Below are positions 33,625 through 44,187 of a stretch of 64,000 nt of DNA, piece after piece. Both the position numbers and the translations under genes were made by a program. Numbering within the stretch: the stretch's first letter is position 1; each line of letters starts with the position of its first letter. The notes under the pieces were generated by a model. It saw only the letters and a program-made list of their open reading frames with translations. It searched no databases and was not told the DNA's origin. The stretch is from Gemmatimonadota bacterium. Lineage in GTDB: Bacteria; Gemmatimonadota; Gemmatimonadetes; Longimicrobiales; Gaopeijiaceae. The DNA is taken from assembly GCA_022822325.1 (NCBI GenBank), contig JAJEBW010000029.1:44529-108528 (forward strand), written 5' to 3'.

Positions 33625-33646
33625 TGTGAAAGAGACATAATAGGGC
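33625..33646 (-). promoter_or_regulatory. Probable promoter of the HisC-like aminotransferase gene
   Basis: Reading on the minus strand, CCCTATTATGTCTC gives a TATTAT -10-like hexamer about 75-85 bp upstream of the aminotransferase ATG. It is an AT-rich island in a GC-rich gap. No -35 element is clear. Confidence 0.35.
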
Positions 33647-33756
33647 GGGGGCGGTGGGGACGCCAGTTTCGGAAGGGTCGGGGACCGATCTTCTCACAGG
33701 CGTTCGGGTCATCGGCCGCGGATCCGGCCCCGGGGAAGCCGCGGCTCCCGAAATCG

Positions 33757-35022
33757 TCAGCGGCGGGTTGCCGCTCCCCCCAGCGCCGCCGCCAGTTGCT
33801 CCAGGCTCTCCAGATTGTGGACCGGCCGGTGTTCGTCCACCTCCGGCAACAGCGCCCGGATTCCGGCCGCCCGGGGCGCGAACTTCTCGTAGCGGAGCAG
33901 CGGGTTCAGCCAGATGAGGCGGCGGGACGAGTGTCTGAGCCTGCGAGCCTGCGCGCGCACCTCCCTTCCCCCTTCGCGATCCAGACCGTCCGTGACCAGG
34001 ATGACCACCGCGCCCGGCGCCAGCAGCCGACGGGACCAGTGCAGGTTGAAGCTGCGCAACGACCGGCCGATCCGCGTGCCGCCCTTCCAGTCCTGAACGG
34101 CGCCGCCCACGCGATCGAGCGCGCGGTCCACATCGCGGTCCCGGAGCAGGCGCGTGATGTTGGTCAGGCGAGTGCCGAAGACGAAGCTGTGAACGCGGGC
34201 GACGGCGTTGGCGCGGGCGTGGGAGCGTGCGGGCGCGCGATGGGCGCGCGACGGAGAGTTCGTCAGCGCGTGAAGAAAGTGCAGCAGGATGCGCGTGTAG
34301 GACTCCATGGAACCGGAGATGTCGCAGAGCGCGACAAGAACCGGAGGCCGCGTGACGGGGGACTGGCGCCGGAGCGGAAGCGGCCATCCGCCTGCGCGAA
34401 CGCCGGTGCGAAGGGTGCGCCGCAGATCAATGACCCGTCCGCGCGGGTCGGGGGTGTGGCGGCGCGTGAGGATCGGCCGCACATCGAGCCGAAAGGAACG
34501 GATCGCGCGGCGCGCCTGCGCCATCTCGACCGCGGTCATCTCCTCGAAGTCGCGGGTGCGGAGAAGCTCGTCGCCGGACCAGGCCAGCCGGAGAGGGATC
34601 CGGTGCGTCGCCGCGCGGGCGGGGGCCCGGGCGGGGCGGGGGGTGGGCGCGGGGTCGGGAGCCAGCCGGGCCGGGGCGCGCGAAGGCGGCTGCCCGGCGG
34701 GAACCTTCGACCGCGACAGGAGGGCGGCCAAAGCCTCGTCCGCACCGAAGGGATCGCGCCAGAAGAGACGGAAGGCGCTGTCGAAGATGTGACGATGCTC
34801 GCGCTTCGAGACCAGCGTACCATGCAGCGCCCAATAGAACTGCCGCCGCGAGGTGATCTCGACGGCCGCGAGCGCCCGCGTGGCCGCAAGGGTGTGGCCG
34901 GGTCCGACGGGAAGCCCGGCGCCACGCAACAGGCGGACGAAATGGGCGACGTTGGCGGGGAGGCGGGGGGTGGGGGTCACCGGATCGTCCACATACCCGG
35001 GGCCACCATCGGCGGAGCTCAA
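33757..35022 (-). CDS. CoxE-like VWA domain protein
   Basis: A protein of up to 421 residues; the longest start is TTG 35022, with GTG 34992 as an alternative. The N-terminal part matches the CoxE/YehP type (HFVRLLRGAGLPVGPGHT, FRLFWRDPFG). A Pro/Ala/Arg-rich linker follows, then a VWA fold with the metal-ion site CDISGSMESYTR, the RDRDVDRAL region, DWKGGTRIGRSLRSF and VILVTDGLDREG. CoxE works with a MoxR AAA ATPase (CoxD) in maturing the active site of molybdenum hydroxylases. Here it is downstream of such an operon but separated from the ATPase by about 1 kb of extra genes. A TATAGACT box just upstream (around 35029-35036) may give it its own promoter. Confidence 0.87.
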   Translation of the reverse strand: MSSADGGPGYVDDPVTPTPRLPANVAHFVRLLRGAGLPVGPGHTLAATRALAAVEITSRRQFYWALHGTLVSKREHRHIFDSAFRLFWRDPFGADEALAALLSRSKVPAGQPPSRAPARLAPDPAPTPRPARAPARAATHRIPLRLAWSGDELLRTRDFEEMTAVEMAQARRAIRSFRLDVRPILTRRHTPDPRGRVIDLRRTLRTGVRAGGWPLPLRRQSPVTRPPVLVALCDISGSMESYTRILLHFLHALTNSPSRAHRAPARSHARANAVARVHSFVFGTRLTNITRLLRDRDVDRALDRVGGAVQDWKGGTRIGRSLRSFNLHWSRRLLAPGAVVILVTDGLDREGGREVRAQARRLRHSSRRLIWLNPLLRYEKFAPRAAGIRALLPEVDEHRPVHNLESLEQLAAALGGAATRR

Positions 35023-35028
35023 CCGAGT

Positions 35029-35532
35029 CTATAGCGGTTGCAACCCGGAATCGAGCAAGCGAGCGAACTCCTCGATTCCTCCTTCCACATCGGGGCGTCC
35101 CGGTCTCTCGTATGCGAACGAGAACCCGTGGTTGCCATCCAGATCCACGGTCAACGCCCCGCCGATACTATCCCACTCCATGAGGATGCCTCCAGAGGAC
35201 TGTGGTCCGACAACCGGCCGGGAGAATCCGCATTCGGCCAGAAACTCTGCCACCTTCATAGCCTCGTTCAGGATATCCGGTCGGATCGGCCCGCCACCGT
35301 AGGAATCCCAATTCGGCGGAAGTGCTCGGAAGCTCTGCATCTCCTGGCTGACACCGTCAAGCCATGTGGCAGGGGCAGAGAGCTTGGGGCGCATGGTGCG
35401 GGGGGCCGTCAGGCACGAATCCTCCCTTCGCTGCCGTAAAATCCAGATGGGCCTCTTCCGGGGTCGGCGGGAATCGGTCAGGGGCGCCGCTGGTGTGACT
35501 CCGGCGTCCTCAGTGAACTGAAGGTTCGTCAT
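35029..35532 (-). CDS. Hypothetical protein (insertion between coxD- and coxE-like genes)
   Basis: A 167-residue protein from ATG 35532, which overlaps the stop of the TIGR04255-like remnant (ATGA). A Pro/Arg-rich N-terminus precedes a conserved-looking block, FRALPPNWDSYGGGPI, followed by a helix and strands with VVGPQSSGGILMEWD and LTVDLDGNHGFSFAYERP. The FRALPxxWDSYG block recurs, from memory, in uncharacterised proteins next to TIGR04255 genes. No enzymatic motif is evident. The function is unknown; it travels with its upstream neighbour as an accessory pair. Confidence 0.65.
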   Translation of the reverse strand: MTNLQFTEDAGVTPAAPLTDSRRPRKRPIWILRQRREDSCLTAPRTMRPKLSAPATWLDGVSQEMQSFRALPPNWDSYGGGPIRPDILNEAMKVAEFLAECGFSRPVVGPQSSGGILMEWDSIGGALTVDLDGNHGFSFAYERPGRPDVEGGIEEFARLLDSGLQPL

Positions 35533-36034
35533 CTCTCGCGCTCCCAGTGTCGGTGCATCCGTTCCGAAGTCACGTCGGCAAACCCTTGTACGATCCATTC
35601 GCGGGCCAGGCCCAGTCGGGAATCAAGCGAATCGGCGTCGCCGCTACCGAACCCACCACGTGCACTCAACGTAAGTGCGATGCTCTCCCTGCCGAACGAG
35701 TCGAACCCGGGGACAGCCTCGACGTAGAGTCGCGAGACGGCATCGTCCTCTGAGGGCATCCGGTAGCGAACGTGCAGTCTCAAGTCCTCCAGGTCGGGCA
35801 GGAACGAGCATTCCCGGCTTCCTGAGAGCATGGGAATTACCGACCCGATCTCGCCGTGCCGGTCCCAGCCGCCGCCAGCCGGAATGTGGTTGACATAGGT
35901 CGGTTCCCACTGGTTGAGCGCCGGCTCACCGAGTTGCTCGTATGGGGGGCGGTCAACCCGCGAATCTCGCCGAATTGCACCGCGATCGCGACCTCAACTA
36001 CAGGGGGCCTCCCGAACGAAGGAAGTGGACTCAC
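35529..36034 (-). pseudogene. TIGR04255-like gene remnant, frameshifted and internally shortened
   Basis: The N-terminal frame (GTG 36034) begins SPLPSFGRPPVVEVAIAVQF, the typical TIGR04255 opening. The frame is lost at the six-G run 35944-35949. One extra base there would join it to the next frame, which reads PYEQLGEPALNQWEPTYVNHI and continues to the family-like end AREWIVQGFADVTSERMHRHW. Even after repair the protein is only ~168 residues, against roughly 250 for the family. The middle section before the TYVNHI block is missing, so this looks like a decayed gene rather than a pure sequencing slip. The family role is unknown. It and the following small gene lie between coxD- and coxE-like genes. 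Confidence 0.65.
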
Positions 36035-36097
36035 TGCACCTCCACGAGGGCTAAGGACACCGTCTCACCCACCCGTCGGCAAACCATTGGACGCTCC

Positions 36098-37081
<984 letters not shown>

Positions 37082-37163
37082 CGCAACGCCGTCCCGCCGC
37101 TTGCAACCTGTCCGCCGAACCCCAACCCGCGGACCTGGCGACGCGAAGTTGCCGCGCCGCCCG

Positions 37164-37961
37164 CTATCCGCAAGCCTCCACCGCGCGCTTCGCCATCACG
37201 GCCACCAGGTGCGCGCGGTATTCGGCCCCGGCCGCGCCGTCGGACAGCATTCCGTCGGACGAAACCGCAATCCCGGCCACCGCCTCGGCGCTGAAGGAGC
37301 CGGCCAGAACGGCCTCCATCTCGGCCACCCGGAACACGCCGTCGCCCGACGCGCCCGTCACGGCCACCCGCACCCCATCGGCCCCAGCGGCGACCATCAC
37401 GCCCGCGACCGCGTACTTCGACGCCGGATTCGCGAACTTGGCGTAGGCCGCGCGGTCCGGCGCCGGGAACCGCACGGCGGTGATCACCTCGTCTTCCGCC
37501 AGGGCGGTCGCGAAGAGTCCCTGGAAGAAATCGTCGGCAGCGATCTCGCGGCGGTCGGTCACGATCGTCGCGGCCAGCGCCACGCAGGCGGCCGGGTAGT
37601 CCGCGGCGGGATCGTTGTGCGCCACCGACCCTCCGATCGTCCCGGCGTTGCGGACCTGCGCGTCGCCAATCCCCTCGGCCATCGCCGCCAGCGCGGGAAT
37701 CCGCCCCTGCACGACACCCGAAGCGGCGACCTGCGCGTGGGTACACATCGCCCCCACCGTGACCGAGTCCCCGTCGTCCGCGATCTCGGCCAGCCCCGGC
37801 ACCCCCGCCAGCGACACCAGATCGGTCGGCATCGCCAGGTTCAGCTTCATGACCGGCAGCAGGCTGTGACCGCCCGCGATCAGCTTCGCTCCCTCGGCTC
37901 CCCGCAGCGCGGCGAGGGCTTCGTCCATCGATTTCGGCGCGTGGTAGTTGAAGTCTTGCAC
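37164..37961 (-). CDS. FAD-binding medium subunit of molybdenum hydroxylase (CoxM-like)
   Basis: A 265-residue subunit from GTG 37961 (reads QDFNYHAPKSMDEAL). FAD contacts are AKLIAGGHSLLPVMK and VRNAGTIGGSVAHNDPAADYPA, and the CODH-flavoprotein C-terminal domain ends the protein. It passes electrons from the iron-sulphur subunit toward FAD and then an acceptor. The start lies 14 bp from the large-subunit stop, so it is in the same operon as the small and large subunits. It lacks the cysteine-rich insert found in the second cluster's FAD subunit at 53.0 kb. Confidence 0.92.
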   Translation of the reverse strand: MQDFNYHAPKSMDEALAALRGAEGAKLIAGGHSLLPVMKLNLAMPTDLVSLAGVPGLAEIADDGDSVTVGAMCTHAQVAASGVVQGRIPALAAMAEGIGDAQVRNAGTIGGSVAHNDPAADYPAACVALAATIVTDRREIAADDFFQGLFATALAEDEVITAVRFPAPDRAAYAKFANPASKYAVAGVMVAAGADGVRVAVTGASGDGVFRVAEMEAVLAGSFSAEAVAGIAVSSDGMLSDGAAGAEYRAHLVAVMAKRAVEACG

Positions 37962-37975
37962 GTTTTCGTCTCCGA

Positions 37976-40329
37976 TCAGCCCTGGGCCTGCTGGATCGCC
38001 TGCCACACCCGCTGCGAGGTGGCCGGCATCGAGATGTCGTTGACGCCAAGCGGGCGCAGAGCGTCGATCACCGCATTGATCACCGCCGGGGGAACGCCGA
38101 TCGAGCCGACCTCGCCGACCCCCTTGGCACCGAGCGGGTTGTGGGTGCAGAGCGTCGTATTGTGGTTGATGTTGAAGGAGGGAAGGTCCGCCGCGCGGGG
38201 CATGGTGTACTCCAGGTACGACCCCGTCTCCAACTGCCCGTCCTCCTGGTAGCGGCACTCCTCCAGCAGCGCCTGCCCGATCCCGTGCGCGAGCCCGCCG
38301 TGCAACTGGCCATCCACGATCATCGGGTTGATGATGCGCCCGACGTCGTCCGCGCCGGTCACCGCGACCAGCTCCACCTCGCCCGTCTCCGGGTCGACTT
38401 CCACCTCGGCGATGTGCGTGCCCGCCGGGAAGGTGAAGTTGAGCGGATCGTAGAAGGCGGTCTCTTCCAGCCCGGGCTCCAGCCCCGCCGGATAGTTGTG
38501 CGGCACGTAGGCCGTCAGCGCGACCTCGCCGAGCGACTTCGAGCGGTCCGTCCCGGCGACCGTGAAGGACCCGTCCTTGAACTCGATGTCCTCTGCGGAA
38601 GCCTCCAGGAGGTGCGCGGCGATCTTCTTGCCCTTCTCAATGACCTTCTCGACGGCCAGGTAGATCGCGGTTCCGCCCACCGCCAACGAACGCGAACCGT
38701 AGGTGCCCATGCCGAAGGGGATCTTCGCCGAGTCGCCGTGCACCACGTCGACCGCGTCGAAGTCGACCCCGAGCATGTCGGAGACGATCTGCGCGAAGGT
38801 GGTCTCGTGCCCCTGCCCGTGGCTGTGCGTCCCGGTGAAGACCGAGACCGAGCCGGTGGGATGGACCCGCACGCTGCCCGACTCGTAGAGCCCGGCGCGC
38901 GCGCCCAGAGATCCCACCACCGCCGACGGCGCGATTCCGCACGCCTCGATGAAGGTCGAAATCCCGATCCCGCGCCGCTTCCCGCGCGCCGCCGCTTCCG
39001 CCCGCCGTCCCTCGAATCCGTCCCAGTCGGCCGCCTTCAGCGCCAGGTCCAGGGTGGCGTCGTAATCGCCCTGGTCGTACTGCAGCGCGACCGGCGTCTG
39101 GTAGGGGAATTCGCGGATGAAGTTCTTGCGGCGAATCTCCACCCGGTCCATGCCGAGCTCCACCGCCGCCTTGTCCACCAGCCGCTCCAGCAGGTAGGTG
39201 GCCTCGGGCCGTCCGGCGCCCCGCAGCGCGTCGACCGGCACCGTGTTGGTGAAGAACGACTTGACCTCGCAGTAGACCGCGGGAGTGGTGTAAGGTCCCG
39301 CGAAGAGGATGCCGTACAGGTAGGTCGGGACGCAGGTGGCGAAGGTGGACAGATACGCGCCCAGGTTCGCCCTGGTGGAGACGTGCAGGCCGAGGAACTT
39401 GCCGTCCGCATCCAGCGCGAGCTTCGCCGTGCTGATGTGGTCGCGCCCGTGCGTGTCCGACTTGAAGGCGTCGATGCGCTCGCAGGTCCACTTGACGGGC
39501 CGACCGAGCTTCCCGGCCGTCCAGGTCAGGATCGCCTCTTCGGCATAGTGCGGGATCTTCGAGCCGAATCCCCCGCCCACGTCGGGCGCGACGATCCGCA
39601 GCTTGTGCTCCGGCAGTCCGAGGACGAAGGCCCCCAGGAGCAGGCGGACCAGGTGGGGGTTCTGGCTGGTGGTGTAGAGGGTGTAGTCTCCGGTCGCGGG
39701 ATCGTAGTTGGCGATCGCGGCCCGCGGCTCGATCGCGTTGGGAATGAGCCGGTTGTTGACCACATCGATCGAGACCACATGCGCCGCGTCCGCGAAGGCG
39801 GCATCGGTGGCGGCACGGTCGCCGACCTCCCAGTCGTAGCAGACGTTGCCCGGAGCCTCGTCGAAGACCAGCGGCGCGCCCTCGGCCTCGGCCGCCTCGA
39901 TCGAGGCCACCGCCGGAAGCTCCTCGCGCTCCACATCGATCAGGTGGGCGGCCGCCCTGGCCTGCTCCTTTGTCTCCGCCACCACGATCGCGACGCAATC
40001 TCCCACGTAGCGCACCTTGTCCGTGGCCAGCGCGGGGTGCGGCGGCTCGACCATCGGGGAGCCGTCCTTGCTGTGAATCAGCCAGCCGGTCGGGATTCCG
40101 CCGACGCCCTCCATGTCCTTGCCGGTGAAGACCGCGTGCACGCCCGGCGCCGCCTTCGCGGCCTCGGTATGGACCGTCCCGATCTTCGCATGCGCCATCC
40201 CCGACCTGAGGATGTACCCATAGAGCTGCCCGGGCAGATTGATGTCGTCGGTGTAGCGGCCGCGTCCCGTGAGAAACCGAGCGTCCTCTTTCCGCTTGAC
40301 CGATGCGCCGATGCCGGTGCCGTTCCCGC

Positions 40330-40333
<4 letters not shown>
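37976..40333 (-). CDS. Molybdenum-binding large subunit (CoxL-like, form II / xanthine-dehydrogenase type)
   Basis: A 785-residue catalytic subunit beginning at ATG 40333 ([20 protein letters not shown]), overlapping the small-subunit stop (ATGA). It carries the molybdopterin-binding blocks [25 protein letters not shown] and the catalytic glutamate region [12 protein letters not shown]. At the active-site loop it reads DALRGAGR, close to the form II AYRGAGR and unlike the form I AYxCSFR whose Cys binds copper in true CO dehydrogenase. I therefore infer oxidation of an organic substrate (aldehyde, N-heterocycle or similar), not CO. The Tyr-to-Leu change in the loop is unusual even for form II. 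Confidence 0.9.
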
Positions 40334-40803
<470 letters not shown>

Positions 40804-41183
40804 GGCGTCTCCGGGTGAGAGGTAGGTGCTGACATGTGTGCCCGGGGGCGCGCCGCGGCCGTCGACGCCTCACGTCAATGTGATCGGGTGCCCGCGCCTG
40901 GCTTGGGGACCGGGTACGCCGCCCAGGTGGAGGGATAGAATGGGGAGGGGTGGGCGGGGGCGCAAGCGGGGGGGGCCGGATCAGCCCGGAAGCGTGAACG
41001 CTGTCACCTCGACCGACTCGACATCCATCTCGTCCAGGGGCACCCCGACAACCGCGGAGGTGTCAAAGCGGAAGACCTTGAAGCTCCTGGGCCAACCGTT
41101 GCATGTCTTCTGCAAGGGATCCATATTGGACTAGTGTTTATTGGATCATTTAAGTTGACCGGACAGCAGCCGACAGGAGATTC
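40804..41183. other. Intergenic region with an AT-rich promoter-like patch
   Basis: This 380 bp gap separates the cox-type operon from the toxin-antitoxin pair. It holds G-rich sequence (40930-40975), a possible 47-codon minus-strand reading frame listed separately, and an AT-rich stretch at 41125-41160 (TATTGGACTAGTGTTTATTG and following) that is the likely promoter of the antitoxin gene. Confidence 0.45.
40981..41124 (-). CDS. Possible 47-residue small protein
   Basis: A short frame from ATG 41124 to a stop at 40981 encodes a 47-residue peptide with a basic, aromatic start ([18 protein letters not shown]) and an acidic, hydrophobic C-terminus rich in Val and Glu. I recognise no family. It lies just beneath the AT-rich promoter patch and could be the remnant of a larger gene. 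No clear ribosome binding site is seen. Confidence 0.25.
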   Translation of the reverse strand: MDPLQKTCNGWPRSFKVFRFDTSAVVGVPLDEMDVESVEVTAFTLPG

Positions 41184-41465
41184 ATGATGGATGCCGCCGC
41201 ACCCGCACGCACATGGAGGGTGGCCGAGGCGAAGGCCCGGCTGTCGGAAATCCTGCGGCTCGCGCATGAGCAGGGACCGCAGCGTATCGGCGTTCGAAGG
41301 ACGTTCATCGTCATGTCCGAGCGCCTGTGGCGCGAGCGGGCGCCCGGCCGCGATCCCCTCGGCCGATGGCTTGTCGACAACGTGCCTCCCGGCGCGAATT
41401 TGGCCATTCCCCGGGCGCGCGAGTCCCGCCGGGAGATCCCGTTCGCATCAGGCGAGGGCGAATGA
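41184..41465 (+). CDS. Phd/YefM-type antitoxin
   Basis: A 93-residue protein (a second in-frame ATG is the next codon). The N-terminal block TWRVAEAKARLSEILRLAHEQGPQRI is the Phd/YefM DNA-binding fold, in which A-K-x-x-LSE is conserved. The C-terminal half, rich in Pro, Arg and Glu, would wrap and neutralise the toxin. The stop overlaps the VapC start (ATGA-type), the standard arrangement for a type II pair. Antitoxins of this family repress their own promoter; the AT-rich patch upstream is the likely operator. Confidence 0.85.
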   Translation: MMDAAAPARTWRVAEAKARLSEILRLAHEQGPQRIGVRRTFIVMSERLWRERAPGRDPLGRWLVDNVPPGANLAIPRARESRREIPFASGEGE

Positions 41466-41881
41466 CGGGAGTTCTTCTCGACACCAACGTGGTCTCGGAA
41501 CTGACGAGGCCGAAGCCCGCCCCGCCGGTGATCGCATTCCTCGCCGCGCAAGAGGATCTCTGGTTGTCGGCGCTCGTGCTGCACGAGCTGGAATTCGGCG
41601 TGCTCCTCCTGCCCTCGGGGGAGCGGCGGGACGCGCTGCGGGGAGTCCTGTCGGAGCTCCTTCGCCGATACGAGGATCGAGTCATCGCGGTGGACACGGA
41701 GGCCGCAACCTGGGCCGCGAAGTTCCGAGTCGACGCTCGTCGGTGCGGGCGCACGCTCGACCTGGGGGATGCGTTCATCGCGGGGACGGCCAGGGCGCGC
41801 AGCCTGGCGGTGGCGACGCGCAACGTGTCGGACTTCCGCGGGCTCGACCTCGTGGTCACAAACCCGTGGGACTTCGGCTGA
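41462..41881 (+). CDS. VapC/FitB-type PIN domain toxin ribonuclease
   Basis: A 139-residue PIN-domain protein. The Mg-binding acidic residues are all present: D7 in LLDTNVVSEL, the Glu of LHELEFGVLLL, the Asp in LDLGDAFIAGTA and the Asp in ATRNVSDF. VapC toxins cut tRNA or rRNA when freed from the antitoxin. It overlaps the Phd-type antitoxin gene by 4 bp. The protein ends at the usual position for the family (VVTNPWDF). Confidence 0.93.
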   Translation: MTGVLLDTNVVSELTRPKPAPPVIAFLAAQEDLWLSALVLHELEFGVLLLPSGERRDALRGVLSELLRRYEDRVIAVDTEAATWAAKFRVDARRCGRTLDLGDAFIAGTARARSLAVATRNVSDFRGLDLVVTNPWDFG

Positions 41882-41968
41882 CGGACTGGTGCGAGGGCCC
41901 AGCCCCCTTCGGGTGACGCCCCCCCGACCTCCGGCTATCTTAAACGCCCCACCCACCTGAAGCCGCCC

Positions 41969-43717
41969 ATGCCCATCGACCCCACCGCGTTCTGGAAGCG
42001 AGTCCATCTCGGCGAGGACACCGGCGTCGAGCTGAAGGAGGTACGCTTTCGCGGAAGGAGGGTCGCGGCCCCGAAGCGCAGCGACCTCGCCGACGGATTC
42101 GCCGCGTTCGCCAACGCGGGCGGCGGATGGTTCGTGCTTGGCGTCCAGGACGACCGCACCCACCAGGCATTGACGCCCGGCCAGCTCGATTCCGTGGCGG
42201 AGATGGTCACGGAGATTTGCGCGGACAACATTCAGCCTCCGCTCGACTTCAGTCTCCAGCGAATGCCTGCGCCGGGGTCGGCCGATGAAGGCGTCCTGCT
42301 CGTTGAGATTCCGCGTGGCGCGGAGGTCCATCGGTCGCCCGGCGGGTATTTTCGCCGGCGCGGCGCCGGGAAGCGGCCGCTTGAGACGGCCGAGCTACGG
42401 CGGCTGCTTCAGGCGCGGGCCCGGTCGGACGAGATCGGCGCGGACATGCACGTGGTCGCCGGCACCGGCGTGGAATCTCTGGCAACGGAGCATTGGCGCC
42501 GCTACGCGAGTTCGCGCTCAAGCGACAGTCCCGGGGTCATGCTGGCGAAGCTCAAGTTCCTCAAGGACGACGACCTCGGCACTCGCCGTGCGACTGTGGG
42601 GGGGATCCTGCTGGCATCGGACGACCCGCGACAGTGGCTTCCGAACGCATACATTCAAGCCGTCTGCTACAGCGGTGGCACCAGGGACGGCAACCGGCAG
42701 CTCGATGCCCAGGACATCGGAGGACCCCTGGACGAGCAGATTCGCGGCGCCATTCGTTTCGTCGTCCGAAACCGGCGGGTCGCCGCTCGCAAGGATCCCG
42801 CCCGTACGGACGTGCCGCAGTACAGCGAGCGCGCGGTGTTCGAGGCGGTTGTGAACGCCGTGGTGCACCGGGACTACGGCGTCGCCGGCTCGAGGGTGCG
42901 CCTGTTCATGTTCGATGACCGGCTGGAATTGATCTCGCCCGGAAGTCTCGGCAACTCGCTTACGGTGGAGGACCTGCGGACCAGCCAGTTCACGCGGAAC
43001 GAGCTCCTGGCCTCGCGCCTCGGCCAATGCCCGGTGGGCGATGTGCCCGGCTCCGGGGGTCGGCGGCACTTCATCGAACGCCGCGGCGAGGGCATCGGCG
43101 TCATCGAGGATGAGACGGTCGCGCTCGCCGGCAGCAAGCCCGTCTTCGAACCCGTCGGGGACCGCGAGTTCAAGGTCACTCTGCCAGCCGCGAGTCCTCC
43201 TCTTCCCGACGGCCTCGCGACGCGGGTCGCCGTGCGGGAAGTCGGCACGGGACGGCCGCTGCGCGACGTGCATGTCGTCGTGCTATACCCGAACAAGACT
43301 TACCTGGAGACGCGCACGGATGCCTTCGGACACGCAGACTTCGAACTCTACGCCGAGCTGCCCCTGACGGTCCTGTGCGCGGCGCCCGGGCTGTGCGCAC
43401 ATGTGGAGCGGGGTCACAGTGGCGGCCAGGGGCTGACGGTCGAGATGCGGATCGCCGAAGACGGCGGATCGATGATCATCGCCAACAAGACCGGTCACCT
43501 TCCGGGAATAAAGGGGCGGCTCAGTCCCATTCTGGACAGTCTGGACCGGAGCTACCTGTACGCCGACAACGTGGCGATCGACGACGGGCGCCAGCAGCCC
43601 GTGTACTTCGCCCTGAACAAACCCGTCCGCCTCACCGACTCCCTCGGCGCGAGGGCCACGCTGTGGTTCCGCGAGATGGCGGGGTCGTCGTTCGTGTTCG
43701 ACTATCGGTATGAGTGA
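41969..43717 (+). CDS. AlbA_2-domain ATP-binding protein with C-terminal extension
   Basis: A 582-residue protein. The N-terminal ~130 residues are an AlbA_2/Schlafen-like nucleic-acid-binding domain (EDTGVELKEV, FAAFANAGGGWFVLGV). A central part resembles the RecG-like GHKL/HATPase_c_4 segment (SERAVFEAVVNAVVHRDYG and LELISPGSLGNSLTVEDL). The last ~200 residues contain a carboxypeptidase-regulatory-like beta domain (VREVGTGRPLRDVHVVV) and a final conserved-looking module (GIKGRLSPILDSLDRSYLY). Such proteins occur in accessory and defence regions as putative regulators or nucleases, with unknown biochemistry. It lies directly after the toxin-antitoxin pair and before a remnant of a similar C-terminal helix-turn-helix. 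Confidence 0.82.
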   Translation: MPIDPTAFWKRVHLGEDTGVELKEVRFRGRRVAAPKRSDLADGFAAFANAGGGWFVLGVQDDRTHQALTPGQLDSVAEMVTEICADNIQPPLDFSLQRMPAPGSADEGVLLVEIPRGAEVHRSPGGYFRRRGAGKRPLETAELRRLLQARARSDEIGADMHVVAGTGVESLATEHWRRYASSRSSDSPGVMLAKLKFLKDDDLGTRRATVGGILLASDDPRQWLPNAYIQAVCYSGGTRDGNRQLDAQDIGGPLDEQIRGAIRFVVRNRRVAARKDPARTDVPQYSERAVFEAVVNAVVHRDYGVAGSRVRLFMFDDRLELISPGSLGNSLTVEDLRTSQFTRNELLASRLGQCPVGDVPGSGGRRHFIERRGEGIGVIEDETVALAGSKPVFEPVGDREFKVTLPAASPPLPDGLATRVAVREVGTGRPLRDVHVVVLYPNKTYLETRTDAFGHADFELYAELPLTVLCAAPGLCAHVERGHSGGQGLTVEMRIAEDGGSMIIANKTGHLPGIKGRLSPILDSLDRSYLYADNVAIDDGRQQPVYFALNKPVRLTDSLGARATLWFREMAGSSFVFDYRYE

Positions 43718-43782
43718 CCGGTGGGTGGTGGGCGGTGCCGGGGTGGGTGTTTGGCAGCGACGGTCTGGAGCGGGCGCGCGAG

Positions 43783-43837
43783 GACATGGACAGTGACCAT
43801 GCTACCACGTGGGCGGCGACATGGACGGTGACCATGC
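43783..43837 (+). repeat. Imperfect 35 bp-period direct repeat
   Basis: The 20-mer GACATGGACRGTGACCATGC occurs at 43783-43802 and 43818-43837 with a single mismatch (A/G). It lies in the gene-poor stretch after the AlbA_2 gene, right at the start of a gene remnant, and may mark a small duplication or rearrangement. Confidence 0.7.
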
Positions 43838-44110
43838 CGGGATCCGGCTGACGGCCCGGCAGCGCTCCATCGTGGAGGCGTTAACGAGGTACCGCGTTCG
43901 CTGAAGGAGCTGATGGAGAGCGCGGGCGTGTCGCATCGCTCCCATTTTCGGCGGAAGCACCTGAAGCCGCTGCTGGAGGCCGGGCGGGTCCGCAGGACGA
44001 ATCCCGACCATCCGCGAGCGCCGAACCAGAGCCAGCCTCGTGGGCCCATGTGGTGCGAGCTCGGCGCCGACCTGTTTGCCCAGCGGAGTCGAGCGACCTG
44101 GACACGATGA
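43821..44110 (+). pseudogene. Remnant of a winged-helix C-terminal domain
   Basis: From ATG 43821 the frame reads LTARQRSIVEAL and ends early at TGA near 43902. A second frame, overlapping near 43885, continues PRSLKELMESAGVSHRSHF and KHLKPLLEAGRVRRTNPDHP. The joined sequence matches the small C-terminal winged helix found in Fic-domain and AlbA_2-type proteins, where PLLExGxI and TxPDxPxSPxQ are typical. The N-terminal bulk of the parent gene is absent. It is a broken fragment with one frame break, not a functional gene. Confidence 0.5.
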
Positions 44111-44187
44111 TTGCCGCAACGTTGCCGTCGCGCCGGAACGCGGCGGCCCCCAATACGCCCGGCGGCAGGTCATCGTAGCTTACCCTG

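Noticed and set aside
40826..41134. 102-codon plus-strand frame before the toxin-antitoxin pair
   Set aside because: Pro/Arg/Gly-rich with no ribosome binding site or family resemblance; it overlaps promoter-like DNA.
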